Shown piece by piece: positions 19,867 to 32,701 of a stretch of DNA of 64,000 nt. How positions within the stretch are numbered: the first letter of the stretch is position 1; every line of letters begins with the position of its first letter. A program made the translations under genes and the position numbers. Source of the DNA: Phytopythium helicoides (Eukaryota > Oomycota > Peronosporomycetes > Pythiales > Pythiaceae); the NCBI GenBank assembly GCA_024867545.1, contig JANFNE010000028.1:248001-312000 (forward strand), given 5' to 3'. Below the pieces are notes generated by a model that worked only from the letters and a program-made list of their open reading frames with translations, was not told the origin of the DNA and did no database searches.

Positions 19867-22800
19867 CTACTTGCGGTGAAAGAACGAGCCGCGATGAGTT
19901 TCCCCGTTGTTGCTTCTGCTGGAGCGGAACAGTCCACTCGAACGCGACGACGTGCCAGAAGAAAGCACCGACCCCGATTCAGACGGCGACAGGCTTAAGG
20001 TCGACGACGACAGACGGCTAGAGCTTGGCGCCGACGCTGCCAGGATCGAAATGCGCTGGAAGTCCTCCACCTCCATTGGAGGCGCGCGCTCCATTCGCGA
20101 CGCACGCATGTTGCTGTCACGCTGCGAAAGCGTGATCCGCATGCTTGTACCAATAAATTCCTTCGTGTGCACGTGAACTTGAATATCTGGCCGCTCCGCG
20201 AGCTTCGGGATCACTAGTTGCATAAAGCCGTCGAGCATCATCGGTGTAACGTACTTGAGCTCGACGCCCATGGGGAACGTGTCTGACACGATCGGGCCGC
20301 CATCCAACACGTTCTTGAGCCAGCGAGTCATGTAGTCGAGCTTCTTCGGGTTGCCCTGGGCCCAGTCCGTTAGCAGTCGCTTCCACGGCACTGATCCAAG
20401 CGTATAATGCATGGCAGGCGGGAAGTTGCGGATCTCCTCCCAGTGGTCCTTGACACGACGAGCGCTGCCCTTGGTCGACACCTTCGTCTTGGCGTGCGAC
20501 ACGCGCGCAGCGCTCTTGACAAGCAAATGATGCGCCTCAGCGGCCTTCTGGTCCAAAATGCCATTTGCCGCGGCAGTCGCCAGGAGCGACTTGTCAGACG
20601 TTTTGGACACGAATGAGTCGCGCAGGTTGTTGGAAGCGCCATTCACCGGCTGAGCAGGAGTCACAATCGTGCCGATGTCACCCGGTAGCTTCTGGGTCTC
20701 ACAAATGTAGGCACGCAGGCGCTCATACTCGGACTCGAGCGTCGTCAAGTACGTCAGGTCCTTGCTCTCCTGGTCACGGTGGGCAAGCTTCTGCACCTGC
20801 TCACCGACTTCCTTCGACTGCTGCCAGTTCTTGAGCGTGCGGTTCTCCGTTTTGAGCCGCTGGATCTCCGCCTCCTGCTTCTCTAGCTGCTGTCGCAGAC
20901 GCTCGTTCTCTTCATGCAGAGCAGTTATAACCTCCTGACTTTCATCGAGAATGCCGCTGCTCGCACTGAAACGGTGAGAGGCACTAGCGATCGATCCACG
21001 ATGCGAACCATTGGGACCAGCAGTACCAGGCGCCGGAGGCGCCTCCGCGCGAGTCTTGGCAGCAGAAGGCGACAGCTTGGCGCCTCCAATGTTCTGCTTG
21101 CGGTCGAGCTTCATCTGCAGCTGAGCAACCTTCGAGCCGAGTGCCTTATAAGCCTTCTCCTTCTCCATCTTACGCAGGAAAACGAGGCGCAGGAGGGAAA
21201 AGCGCCAGAAACCCTGCAGGCGCTTCACAGCCTCCACCTGCTTCAAGTACCGACGGCGAGCGATGAACGTGCGGCACAGAGCCTGGAGACGGATGATGCT
21301 GTAGTCGAACTTCATCACCTCGTACATCTTGCGAGCCGACTTACCACGGTAAACAGCCTGGAGCCGGATCACGCCACGACGAAGCCTCAAGTAGCGCATG
21401 CGCAGCACAAAACGGCGCCAATACTTTTGCACAATGACAATCTGACGCTTCATGCGCAAGAAGCGGCGACGAGCGAGGAAGCAACGGACATTCTTCTGCA
21501 CGAGGATGGCGTACTTGCGAAGAGCCCAACCGCGCTTCGTCTCGAGGTCCTCAAGCACGCCTTCGCGGAAGTAAACACGCGTCAAACCGACCTGGTAGTC
21601 CTTGATGTTGCCACCGGGAATCAGCTTCCCCATCAGCTGCTCACACTGCGTCTTGATCAGCTCCGAATCAAACTCATTGATGGCGCTCGAATCGTGCGGG
21701 AGCGACGAGCTCGCAAGCATCCGGAACTTCTTCACGCATTCCAAGTGCGGGATACGGCTGGGGTATGCGCTACGTGAGACGCGAATTGCCTCGATCACAC
21801 CGGCACAACGAAGTTGGTTCACAATATCACCATGCGAGAAACAGTTCGCGCTCTTGAGCGGGTTCGGTTTGAGGCAACGAACGTAGTGGACCTCCGTGAG
21901 TCCAATCTTCTCCATCAGCTGCGACAGACTTTCCTTGAACTGTGTGCCGACCGTCGTGCGCCGGGGCTGAGCCTGCGTCTTCTGCGCGCGCTTGGCCCAC
22001 GGGAAGGCGGAGCTGCAGTGGCAGCGTTCGCATCTTCCTTGAACATCTTGGACAGAATCTGAAGACTCGACGTGCTCATGCACTGCTTGATATCAGGCAA
22101 AATCGCGTCACGGTGCTTGTCCAAGAAACCGGTGGCGTCATATGTGACCTTGCCAGCGTAGTGGTAGATCGAGAATGCGCACTGATTCAGACGCGGGGTT
22201 TCAAGGAGGGGGTTGTTCTCCATCACCGCTCCGAGCTTGCTTGCGAACGCCTGGTCTGTGCCCGTCGCAAGAAGGGACTCTTCATTCAAGAAGCTGATGA
22301 CACCCAAACGACCTTCGATCAGGTTCAGTACATCCTGGTTGTCCGCAAACTGAATATGCGACCACGTGATGTTCTCTTCCTCGTACTCTAGCTGCACCGT
22401 TTTGAGCACATCCTGCACGAACTTCTGCTGGAGCTTCTCGTTCGCGTAGTTGATGCAGAACTGCTCAAACGAGTTTGTCTCAAAGTGCTCAAAACCGAAG
22501 ATATCAAGAATGCCAATGAACGAAACAGCATCCTTGGTCTTCACGCCAATGGTGTCGTTGATGTTCTCCACCAGCCACTCGAAGAGCTTGGAATACAAGC
22601 TCTTTGCCAACGCATCTCGACAGTCAGCAGCCTGGTCGCGCGTCATCGGCTTCAAAAATACTTCGCGTCCAACAATCACATTACGATTGCACACAGCCTT
22701 CTCGAGAGCCTCAACGCTAACACCGAGGAGACGACAAGCAATAGAGAAAGGCTTCACATCTACAACCTTCGAGGCGTCAACGTCGCCATTTGCAGAGCTA

Positions 22801-24071
22801 AACTCCGTCTCTCCGAGATGGAGAATAGCAGCTAGGATCTGAAGAATCTCTTTCTGAGATTGGCTTCGATTCCAACGACTTGAAGGGCCTCGCGTGTGCG
22901 GCCAAGATCTCCTTCTTCAGCCTCGCCACCTCCCGCCGCCGTAGTTGAGACGTACTTGAATGTCTGTCCGGGTCCAAGCTCTAGCTCGGGGAACTGCGAC
23001 CGCTGATTCAGAAGTTGGTAGAAGATGTGGAAATTACGCTCGCCGTCCGCTTGCGTTGACACGCGCGACTTTTCGAGCAGGTAGGTGCGCGAACGCGCAC
23101 CAATCAGCTGTCCATCTTTGGTGAACTGCAGCTCCGTGAACTTACCGAAGCGCGAACTGTTGTCATTGCGCACGGTTTTCGCGTTACCAAACGATTCGAG
23201 CAGCGGGTTGGCCTGGATGATCTGCTGGATGACCTTGGAGTTGGAGTTGGACGCGAGCGCGGCCAAGTGGCTCATAACAATCTTGGTGGTCTCGGTCTTA
23301 CCAGCACCCGATTCGCCACTAACCAAGATCGACTGGTTCTCCATCTTCTGGCGCATGTTGAAGAACGCCTCCATGGAGACAGCGTACACGTGCGGCGGCT
23401 TTTGCTCTCGCTTGCCGTCGCTGAACTTGTCCATGACCGACTTGTCGTACAGGTTGAGCCACTGGTACGGGTTGACGGCGATACAGATCTTGCCCGTGTA
23501 CGTGTCTGCACGCATCAGCAATCCCGTAGCGGGTTCGTTAGTTGCGTGCGCCTCGCATGCCCGCAGTCAGCAGTCAGCACTTACACGGCAGTTTGCGGAA
23601 GAAGCGTCGGCGCAGGTTGTACAGGATGGAGGCCTCGTGCAGGTGGTCGATGAGGATCATGTCGTCGTAGCCGACGGACGAGGCGATCGAGTCGCTGGCG
23701 TTCTGCAGCGGCAGCGACGCGACGCCCTTGGTGCCCTCGGCCGTGACCATCGTGTGGCGCGCGTTGAGGTGCTTGAGCACGTTGGGGTCCTTGAGGTTGA
23801 GCTCTCGCTGCTCGCCCGTGAGCGCCTGGAGCTCTCGCTCGGGCGCCAGCGTCTCGAGCACCGACGCGTCGCTCGGCCCGAGGATCGGGTCGATGCGCAC
23901 CGTCACCTTGGCTCCATCAGCGCTTGCCTGGCACACAACGCCCGGCAGCCACACGTGCTCCGCGTCGGGCGCGTACACCTACAGGCAGTCAGGCATCCGC
24001 AGGCTCAGGGGGGAGGGAAACCTCGCGAGAAAGGCCGAAAGGGAAACCGACCGCACCTTGACGCCCTCCAT
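19867..24071 (-). CDS. Myosin heavy chain, oomycete type, two frame breaks
   Basis: Exon 1 is only 24057-24071 (MEGVK), exon 2 is 23585-23978 and exon 3 is 19867-23505; introns are 78 and 79 bp. The protein is about 1350 residues: N-terminal SH3-like part (HVWLPGVV), motor domain with P-loop GESGAGKTETTK, switch-1 region NDNSSRFGKF, DIFGFEHFETNSFEQFCINYANE and actin-binding YVRCLKPN, then about six IQ motifs (for example VQKNVRCFLARRRF), a short coiled coil, and a C-terminal region I do not recognise (HYTLGSVPWKRLL). There is no clear DIL domain. The frame breaks near 22862 (one base missing after VVGIE) and in a GCGCGC run near 21987. Both lie inside conserved motor sequence with no room for an intron, so consensus error is likely. 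ATP-driven movement on actin is expected. Confidence 0.88.
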
Positions 24072-25087
24072 GACGCCTCGGAATCGATGAAAACACGGCC
24101 GGAAGCCTCGCGAACGCGCGCGTCGACTGCGTGGAGCGGCGGGAGGCTCGGGGGCGCGCGGGAGTCACGCGGGGCTCGAGCGCCGAGCGGCCTTTCTCGC
24201 CTTGGTGCGTGGCGACTGGGAGTGGGGTTGCCGAGGTCAGCGGCTTCCCCCCTTGGTGAGACCCTGCGAGATCTGATGCTTCCTGGGAAAAAGCAAGTGA
24301 AATGGATGCGCAGAGTATTAGGTTTGGGAGGTAAGAAGGGACACGCCTCAGCGCTTCGGTGCGTCAGAAGTTGTAGTGATTTCGTTAGTGTCCCCCACGA
24401 AGTGACAACGTGGGGAACACGACGGCCACACACCGATGCGGCACTTTTGCTGCTCCCCCGGCGCAGAAAATGGAGCTCCACGTGGAATGGTGGGGCCGCG
24501 GTGAGCGACGCGGGACTCCTCCCAAGCAAAATCCACCAAACATTTCTGCCTCCTGCTTCTCGACGATCACGCGATTCGTTGGTGAAAGCATCGGTGATTG
24601 GAACGATGTAACTCTCCTAATACACATCCGCGACTGAAATCACTGGAGTGGTTTGCAGAGCCTTCTCACGCTGACAAGAGCACGACCGTCAGATATCTGC
24701 CCTCGGCGACAGCAAAAATGTCCATGACACGGATAACCCTCCAAGGCGATGCGAATAGCAGTTTGTATCTGACTTGCGCGTCGAAATAGCTCTCAAATAT
24801 CCAGCTGCAACAACTAGCCGTGCTTTTCGCACTTCCGCATGAAAGACATCGGACATTCACCGCCATGGCAGCACGATTCCCACAGCGTCCACCCTTCGTC
24901 TTCTCAGAGATCGAAGTGCACGCTGGGGATGTAAAAGAGCGGTCCGGGTCAACCTTTGCCAAATTACTTCCTGCCACCGTCAGCCCATGTTCGCGCCACC
25001 GTCTGATCAGCTGCCGCCACCGACTGCACCTGACATGGGTAAAACAACCGGAGGCCAGTCACCCTCCCAGCCACCAATCAACTGCCC
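24072..25087. other. Intergenic region, divergent myosin / oligopeptidase B
   Basis: About 1 kb between two divergent starts. Short ORFs on both strands lack any recognisable motif. No repeats were noticed. Confidence 0.5.
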
Positions 25088-27648
25088 ATGCTGCGGCCGA
25101 CGCTGCTGCTCTTTGCGGCCTCGCGGCGCTCGCTGCGGCCGCTCGCTCGCCTCTCGCAGGCTCCGCAGACGCCCAAGGGCCTCACGACCGCCTGGCGCCC
25201 GCGCCTGAGCGCGGCGTTCGGCTCGAGCGGCGACGCGGGGCTAGACTGGCTGCGTGACCCGACCCATCCACGGCTCCTTCAGTTCCTTAAGGTAGTACTT
25301 TTGAACATTTTAACTCCGTTTCTATTTATTTTACCTGTGATACATTGGCATGTTGAAGTGGAGCGGACGAGTGAACTGACGAACAGATGCAGGCCGAGCG
25401 CAATTACCTGTCCAAGCAGCTCAACAAGCCGCGGTTCCGGGGCATTGAGCGTGCGTTCTACCGCGAGTTCCGGGACCGCGTTGTGCGCGAGGATGCGAGC
25501 GTGCCTGAGCGCGTCGGCGCGTTCGAGTACTACATGCGCCAGGCGCCGCGCGAGAACTTTCCTGTCTACTACCGACGCCACTGCGAGACGCTAGAGGAGC
25601 AGGTGCTGCTGGACCAAAACCGCGAGTCGGCGCTGTTGCACGGGGCGTATCAGTTCGTGACGGGCATGAAGGTATCTCGCGACGAGCGCCAGCTGCTCGT
25701 GGTGCTCGAAGACGAAAACGAAGATGCACGCGTGTTGCTGCGCGATTTGACGGCGAAGAAAGGAGGTGAGATGCGTGCGCTCGCCGATCTCGACGGGATC
25801 GTCAAGAATGTTGAGTGGACAGCGTCGGTGAATCCGCGCATCTTCTACTTCACGAAGCTCGACCGCGAGTCGCGCCGCCCTAACGCCGTCTACAGGTACA
25901 ACTGCGCCACAGGAGCTCAAGAACTGGTGCGTGCCTGATGCTTGGGTGTTGGAGTAGCTGCTCGAATGTTTCTTACAACGATTACACTTCCTCGAAATTG
26001 GTAGATCTACGAGGAGCAGGACGAAGCGTTCTTTGTAGATGTCTCGCAAACTAAGGATGGGGCGTTCGTGCTCATTAACTGCAACTCCAAGAATACGTCC
26101 GAGATTCATGCACTCGCAAGTGACAACATTCAAGCCGAGCCTCGGCTTTTGCGACCTCGAGAAGCCGGTACCGCTTACTTCGCGGATCACGCAGATGGCC
26201 GATTCTTCTTCGTGACGAATGCGGACCGCGCTGCCAACTACAAGATAGCAATCAGCGAATCTCGTCACGGTGTGAGTAACGACTGGAGTGTGCTTCTACC
26301 CTGAACAAGAGGACGTGAAGATCGAGGATGTAGACCTGCTGCACGATTATCTCGTCCTGTACGAGCGTGTTGCGAGCGTGCCTCGCATTCGTGTCTGTCA
26401 CTTTGGAACTATCCCCGAGGAAGTACCGGTAGTGGATGGGGTGTTGTCGATTCGCATGTCGTCGAACTACCCAAACAGCACGCAATTGGACGTCTGACTC
26501 CAGGAGTAAACCGAAATTTTACGGCATCCAGCTTACGATTTTCGGTGTCAACACCTCTTGAGCCGGAAATCGTGTATGACTACGAGCTCGTCACAAAGAA
26601 ACTCACAGTTCGAAAACAAGCAGCCATTGAGGCAACATTTGCAAGCCCATCGTCCGTGTTTTGGGAAAGGCTTGAGGATCAAGGCGAGAAGAAGCAACGG
26701 CTGTCTTCAACTCGCCATCAGAAAAACTCGAACGATCGTCTGCAGTTTCTTTCCGAGGCATTTACGTGCCACAGAAGCTTTGTCGACAGCACAGGCGACA
26801 CAAAAGTTCCCTTAACGCTCGTGCATCGCAATGACTTGTCTCTCAATGGAAGGAACCCGACACTACTGGTCGCCTATGGTGCCTATGGGCACAACCTCGA
26901 GGCTGATTTTACTCTGGAGCATCTTAGCCTTCTGGAGCGTGGATGGGTTATCGCTCTTGCCCATGTGCGTGGTGGTGGTGAGCTGGGCTTACGCTGGTAC
27001 GAAGATGGAAAAAAGCTACAGAAGCGGCACTCGTTCGATGACTACATTGCCTGCGCTCGCTTCTTGGTCGAATCGGGGGTGACGTCTCCAGCACTCCTCG
27101 CAGGAAAAGGTGCAAGTGCCGGCGGTCTTATCATGGGCGTGGCAGCCAACGAACACCCCGACTTGTTCCGCGCATTGGTTATGAAGGTCCCGTTCGTCGA
27201 TATTCTAGCTACCATGAGTGACACGAGCCTGCCTCTCACGGTGCATGAATTTGACGAGTGGGGAAACCCGAACCCAGGTTACGGCGATGACGCTGCAGCC
27301 GCAGTCGTCCGCGAGTACATTCGGTCGTACGCGCCTTGCGAGAACATCCGAGAGGATGGAAAAACCACTTACCCGTCCATGCTGGTCACAGGAAGTATGA
27401 ACGATCAGCGGGTTCAATATTGGGAACCTGTCAAATGGGTCTGGAAATTGCGGCAAGCAATGGCTTCTCGTGCCCGAGCCAATGGCGGGGAAAGTGCGTC
27501 AAACGCTCCTCTGCTGCTCCTCAAAATGAGTGAGGAAGACGGACACTTTGGTGGGGGCGGACGTCTGGAGCAGCTCCAGGAGAGCGCCATGGAGATGGCT
27601 TTCTTGTACCAGGCACTCCGATTGCCGTTCTCCGACCAAACAAAGTGA
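25088..27648 (+). CDS. Oligopeptidase B / prolyl oligopeptidase family (S9A), organelle-targeted
   Basis: Exons 25088-25291, 25387-25926 and 26005-27648; introns 95 and 78 bp. The N-terminus (MLRPTLLLFAASRRSLRPL) is Arg/Ser/Leu-rich without acids, like a mitochondrial presequence. The middle is the beta-propeller (LLHDYLVLYER) and the end is the alpha/beta hydrolase. The catalytic triad is visible: Ser in GKGASAGGL, Asp in GSMNDQRVQYWEP and His in EDGHFGGGGR. The family cleaves short peptides after basic residues. Exon 3 has one extra base near 26293 and one missing base near 26440. The two compensate, and the 150 bp between still encodes propeller sequence in the shifted frame, so the DNA is disrupted but the gene is probably functional with two consensus errors. 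Confidence 0.87.
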
Positions 27649-27752
27649 AGCAGCTCTTCATGCAGCTATCACCATCCAAAATAGACAATGATGGACACGA
27701 GACCACTTCATTTTGATGCTTTATTTAAGTGTGGAGGAGGAAGTTGTTGACC

Positions 27753-30254
27753 ATGGCGTCCGCTTCTACCCTGGAGGCCGAGATCGCGCAGATGGAGCAG
27801 CGCCTTGCGAGCGTCAAAGTGACGGTAGATGTTGAGCGCGAGGCATGGCAAAGAGCTGCTCGCACCGGAAAGCGCGGCACCAAGTGGAGAAGTGCTGCTG
27901 TACTCAGAGACGACACGGGTCCGGTACCAAAAGCTGCTGCAGGAGATGACAAACAGAGGAAAGATGGAAATGAAGAGCCCGGACTAACTGTCATGCCGAC
28001 GTTCTGGGATCCTCTCGAGCTTGCACAATTTCTGCAGTCGAGGCAGCTGCCGCGGTTTGCACAGATAATCGTGAGCGAGCAAATCACAGGGAAGTTGCTG
28101 CTCGACACGTCTCCTGGTCGATTACGGCTGCTCCTTTCAGTCGCAGACGTCGGCGATAAAGACCCAGACTGGAAGGCGTTCCTCCGGTTGTGCTCGTATT
28201 TGCACAAGCAGCAAAAGCGGCTCGAGCGAATCTCCGCAGACGCATTGAACTCTGCACGATCTGATGGCAGCGACAACAAGGCTGGAAAGAGCATGAGAGG
28301 CAAGCTCACTGCCTCAAATTCTAACGGAAGATCCGACGCCGTTATTTTCCCGTTGATATCCCCCCGTGGAATTGTAGGAAGCTCTGCATCTGGTGTCAAA
28401 GCAAGCAACAATGCAGCAAAACCGGAGTCCATTGCTCCTAAACGCCAAGGAACGTTCGCACAGTTACGAAAAGCAGCCACCCAGTCATCTACAAGCACTA
28501 ATGGACTACACATGTCGACTTGCTGGAGCTGCGGGGCAAGGTTCATTCGAACTATACCTCCTCCGACTGCAGTCGCGGGTACCACAAAGGCAGCATCCCT
28601 CAAAGCACTGCTATCAGCAAGACCATACTGCTCGAAGCAGTGCCGTGAGCGCGTTGAGCGCAGTGATATGAGTGTCACGCCTGCGCTGAGTGTATCACTT
28701 CAACCTGTCGAGGATGCCAGAACATCGAAAAGCTCGTCTCCACCTGGTGGCTCCAAGCCGACGAGACCTCCTGCTACGGCTCCCAAGATCAACGATCCTA
28801 TGAATGACAGTTCAAGTCGAATACCAACGAGAGTACCGATCTCAGTGGTCATCAATACTCCGATTCTCAGAGAAGTCGATGACGAGCCTCTGCAGCTAGC
28901 GGTCAGCAAGTTGATGCAACCTGAACACTCACGACCGACTCCTCCGTCAACTACCGGGTCGTTAGCTCCACCTGCAAGTTGTCCAAGCCCCACAACTCAG
29001 CGAATGCGTCCATCAAAGACTCATCGTGGACTAGCAACTGCCCAAGCCAGCTTTGGTTCGACACAGCGGTCTGTAGCGTCAATCCCGTGGACGAATCACT
29101 CGGTCAGCGGAGCGATTAGCACCTCGACCAATCTTGGCACCCTTGAACCGAATGCGGCCTCGATGTCGGTAGGAAACTCGTCTGCTGCGACAGCACAGAG
29201 CCGAGTATACCAGCAATCACGGTACAAGCTCGACCCTGAGGTATTCCAAGCTAACCGATTGACGCTGTCGGTGGTTTTCGGCGGCTTCATATCGGGGAAC
29301 CAGACAGCTAATACCTCTGCACACTATGCGCGAAGCAACTTGCTAAAGCTGCAAGATTTCCTGAGCGTTCGCGCACTTTATCGCCTGAGTTTGACGTCCC
29401 GCGCGTGGCACGCGCTCATTACGCAGCCGTCAGCGCTGAGCGATGCGTTGTGGGGCGTTCATGTACTGCGTACGTGGCGACAAAGCGAAGAGGACGAGGA
29501 GCTGCTTCATCAAATTGGCGTGATGCCAAAGCCAGAGCGACCACGGAGGATGCTCATGAAGCTCACCAAACAGGTAGCTCGAGTTGCGCTCGAAAACCTG
29601 AAGGTGTTGCTGAGCCCTGAGACGTGGCAGCTCGCGACCGTCATGACTGAGTCGGACGTGACGTTGGCACACAATTTGGCGAGCGTGCTGTCTTCTCGGA
29701 GACGTCGACGACTAGGAAGCCCTCCTCCATCGCCACGACAGCAGCAACAGCTAGCCGTGAGCCCCGCCGAGTTGTACGAGTCCATCAGCGTCATTTACAA
29801 TACGAGCTGCGAGATTGTGGCTGTGAAGGCTCAGCAGCTGCTTCGACCTCTTGATGAAAAAGGAGCGAGCTTAACGAGCGTGCTGCAAGGACTACAACGA
29901 GGTGAGCTTCGAGTCGTGCATTGCCGAAGGCTGCGTTTGTTCTCGGCCCCCAACAGACTCCCGTTCGAGCTATGGCCGCTTCTGCCGACCACTAGAGCGG
30001 TGTTTGAGCTCTTCTGGAGCGAGCAACCCGATCTCTTGCCTGTGTGGCACCAAAAGACGCTAACGAAGCTGCAGGCGTCGATGCAACAGCGGCTCCTGGG
30101 CAAGGACAGCGTGCAGCAGGTCATGCGTAGTCTCCAGGAGCGCAATGGACCACCTGAAGTGCTGATCGCGCTCGAAAAGTTCCTCATAGCCGCGCATGGG
30201 CCAGCAGGAGTGGCTCCAAGGTCCCCTAGAGCTCGTGCTGTAGGCGAGCTGTAG
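27753..30254 (+). CDS. SAM-like, zinc-cluster and F-box-like protein of unknown function
   Basis: 833 residues from ATG 27753 (MASASTLEAEI); the open frame extends 24 bp further but without ATG. A short N-terminal coil is followed by a sterile-alpha-motif-like region (about 82-150: WDPLELAQFLQSRQ, ITGKLLLD). A C-x2-C ... C-x3-C cluster (CWSCGARF ... YCSKQC, about 255-297) could bind zinc. Long Ser/Thr/Pro-rich disorder follows, then an F-box-like helix set (LKLQDFLSVRALYRLSLTSRAW, about 530-560) and a helical C-terminus. If the F-box reading is right, it would be a substrate adaptor of an SCF ubiquitin ligase. The combination is not one I know, so each domain is a suggestion from pattern alone. 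The frame is clean throughout. Confidence 0.65.
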   Translation: MASASTLEAEIAQMEQRLASVKVTVDVEREAWQRAARTGKRGTKWRSAAVLRDDTGPVPKAAAGDDKQRKDGNEEPGLTVMPTFWDPLELAQFLQSRQLPRFAQIIVSEQITGKLLLDTSPGRLRLLLSVADVGDKDPDWKAFLRLCSYLHKQQKRLERISADALNSARSDGSDNKAGKSMRGKLTASNSNGRSDAVIFPLISPRGIVGSSASGVKASNNAAKPESIAPKRQGTFAQLRKAATQSSTSTNGLHMSTCWSCGARFIRTIPPPTAVAGTTKAASLKALLSARPYCSKQCRERVERSDMSVTPALSVSLQPVEDARTSKSSSPPGGSKPTRPPATAPKINDPMNDSSSRIPTRVPISVVINTPILREVDDEPLQLAVSKLMQPEHSRPTPPSTTGSLAPPASCPSPTTQRMRPSKTHRGLATAQASFGSTQRSVASIPWTNHSVSGAISTSTNLGTLEPNAASMSVGNSSAATAQSRVYQQSRYKLDPEVFQANRLTLSVVFGGFISGNQTANTSAHYARSNLLKLQDFLSVRALYRLSLTSRAWHALITQPSALSDALWGVHVLRTWRQSEEDEELLHQIGVMPKPERPRRMLMKLTKQVARVALENLKVLLSPETWQLATVMTESDVTLAHNLASVLSSRRRRRLGSPPPSPRQQQQLAVSPAELYESISVIYNTSCEIVAVKAQQLLRPLDEKGASLTSVLQGLQRGELRVVHCRRLRLFSAPNRLPFELWPLLPTTRAVFELFWSEQPDLLPVWHQKTLTKLQASMQQRLLGKDSVQQVMRSLQERNGPPEVLIALEKFLIAAHGPAGVAPRSPRARAVGEL

Positions 30255-32701
30255 GTGCCCGCACCACAAGCAGTGCAACATGGCAACAATGGTGTATCTG
30301 GAAGGCATCCTTGTGCATTTACGGTTATTCACTTGCTCGTCGTGAGACCACGAAGCAAGCAAACCGCACCCGCAAAGCCTACCAAGTACACGCAACAACT
30401 AGACACATGGAGCTCACGAGCTCTATCATACCGCACACGCGCATGGCGATTACACCGGCCGGAGGACTCAACCAGCTCCAGCTTCCAAAGCATCTCGGTG
30501 GAGAACTGGACGCTGTGGAACCCACGGGGTCACGAGAAAGCAAGCAACGCAGCATCGTCCGTGTGCAACCCTGCGCGAACGGCAGTGGCGACAACCTGGC
30601 TCGTTGCTGTGCCTATGGGGTCACTTTTGAAGAACGCTGGGGAGCTTCGTGAATGCAGAGACCAAAGTGTCACGCGGCGATCCCACGACTGGGTGCCAGG
30701 CGATGACCAGCGTCCAAAGCTCGGACATGGACTAATCTGTCTGGTAATCGGTGATCATTGACTCTGCATGATCGAGTGGTGCAGGCGGACTTGATCAGCG
30801 CGCGGCGGGGCGGAGAAGGTCAAGCGTGACGCACGTGAGGAGGTCTGGCGTTTGGCTGGTGTGGCGTGGCGTGCACCCGATCAACCAAAGCGAGTCATCC
30901 GTTGATTGGAGATCAAATACTAGTACAATATATTACTACACGGATGCAAGAGAGTTTATCTTGAAAAATATATGTGATATACGCGTGCCACGCGGGAGAT
31001 GGGATTTGTACAAAGACACGGAGAAGTTCGCACTGGACTAGTACCAATACGCGCGAACAGCAAAAAATGTTGAATTTTCGACTGCGCTCGTTTGTCGAGC
31101 TGCAGTCGTCGATAGCGGGGCCATTTGAGCGCTTTGGACGTCGAACCATGCGCTATGGGACTCCCAGTCGGCGCGCCTTCTAGCTCATTGACATGGCGGC
31201 AAGGTCACGGCTCGCAACGTGAGCCCGTCCAAAGGGCGGGGCATGACCTTCAATCTCGCGAGTCTAAGCCAACACCACTGTGGGCAGAGCGCGGCGATGG
31301 ATTTTTTCGAGCTCGCGCTTCTGATTGGCCCGCGAATTTTTCGCCGAGTAGGTTGGTCCCCCTGACGCACTTCTTGATGAGTTGCACGGCGGCTTGTGGG
31401 CCACAGGTTACTGCTGTTCGTTTGCAGGCAGGTGCCACTGTTGGACAGCCGGCGTGCCCATCCCCAGGTGCGGCGCAGCAGCCCTCGGAGCAGCCTGCGT
31501 GCTCATGATCGAAATGATGGCACGGCGGGCTGGGACCGCTCGCTCGTCGTGTCACCACCGACGGACGGCGCGTGGACTGTTCACTTGCCGTACGTGCACG
31601 CAGGACAGAGCACAGCCATGGGAGCTCTACAGCGCGATGACTCCCCCACTTTGCGCAGTCGGGTGGGCGTCGTAGAGTGTACAGTACAGGTGAGAATCTA
31701 CGGTACGCACAAGTGCAAAGTGAATGCTGCCCGTCAGCATGTTGACAGGACAGACGCGTCTGAGTTGACAGCCGTCGCGGACACTGACTTTTTGTATGGG
31801 GCGAAAAAATACAGGACCGCGCGCACAGTTCAACGAGTTGCATCGCGTGTCAGCGGATTGCACCCTCGCGCGGCAGGCAGGCAGACACACTGACTCGCTT
31901 GGCGTGTTCCTGGCTGCCTCGCCTGCTTGGAGAGAGACCGCGAACGAGCCTCCCTGTACCCATCAGCGGAATATCCGGCGGCCAGCGGGGATGGCGCGTT
32001 GGACACTTGCTGGGACGGGCGTCACCCACTGCTGCGACTGGCAATTGCCGGTCGGCTGCAACCACATGCAGCGGAGCGCCGCGCTCAAGCTGCTCGCGTG
32101 GATATTTTGCGTGATCACGCGCGGCTCCTTTCCCTATCTGCAAAGCCTTGCGGCGTTCACGCGACCCATCGAAAGGCGAGCGAGCCCAGACCCTACGGTC
32201 TCACGACGGAGCCGTGTGGCTCCAACGGCCTGACGGCCTGACGGCCTGACGGACGCACGCAGCAGGTGGCGGGCGGACCGCGAGCAGCGTGGGACGCAGC
32301 GTGCAGGCCTCCCTCAGACAGAGACGGCGCCAGCTTGAACCCCGCGGCGGCGCCCGCGGGTCCAGCAACTGCGCGAATCTCGGACGTGAACGACGCGCCG
32401 GTTTGTACTGTAGATTCCGTGTCAGTACCTGGTGATACATTACGACGGCTCTAGCAGGCCGACAGTAGTAATCGCGGGGTGCGTGGACTACGGTACGCCT
32501 CTCGGCTGGTCTCGCATAGCGCAGGCGTGTTTCGTCCGCCTCCCATCGCCGCCCCCTCCTCCTGATCCCGCACTTTGCGATTTGCGCGCAGACCGAGACG
32601 GACTCGACGCCGGAGGCTGCTCAGCGAGTCACTACCGTCGTCGCCAACTAGGCCAGTTGCTGCTCCGTCAGGCCCCTCAAGCTCTCGTTCGCCTGCCAGC
32701 C
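30255..32701. promoter_or_regulatory. 2.4-kb intergenic region upstream of MYB2
   Basis: No gene is supported; the ORFs are short and unrelated to known families. TACAGTAC occurs at 31680-31687 and GTACTGTA at 32405-32412, the latter about 290 bp before MYB2. A small tandem repeat, GGCCTGAC three times, lies at 32227-32250. Confidence 0.4.

Noticed and set aside
19331..19998. ORFs on both strands between MYB1 and myosin as a gene
   Set aside because: No domain, no conserved start context, Arg/Ser/His-rich composition typical of random GC-rich sequence.
22832..22870. Very short intron explaining the myosin frame change
   Set aside because: The only GT...AG pair would be 26 bp, far below the 51-122 bp seen in this window, and would remove conserved motor residues.
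32227..32250. GGCCTGAC x3 as a CRISPR-like or satellite array
   Set aside because: Only three 8-bp units with no spacers; a trivial tandem repeat.
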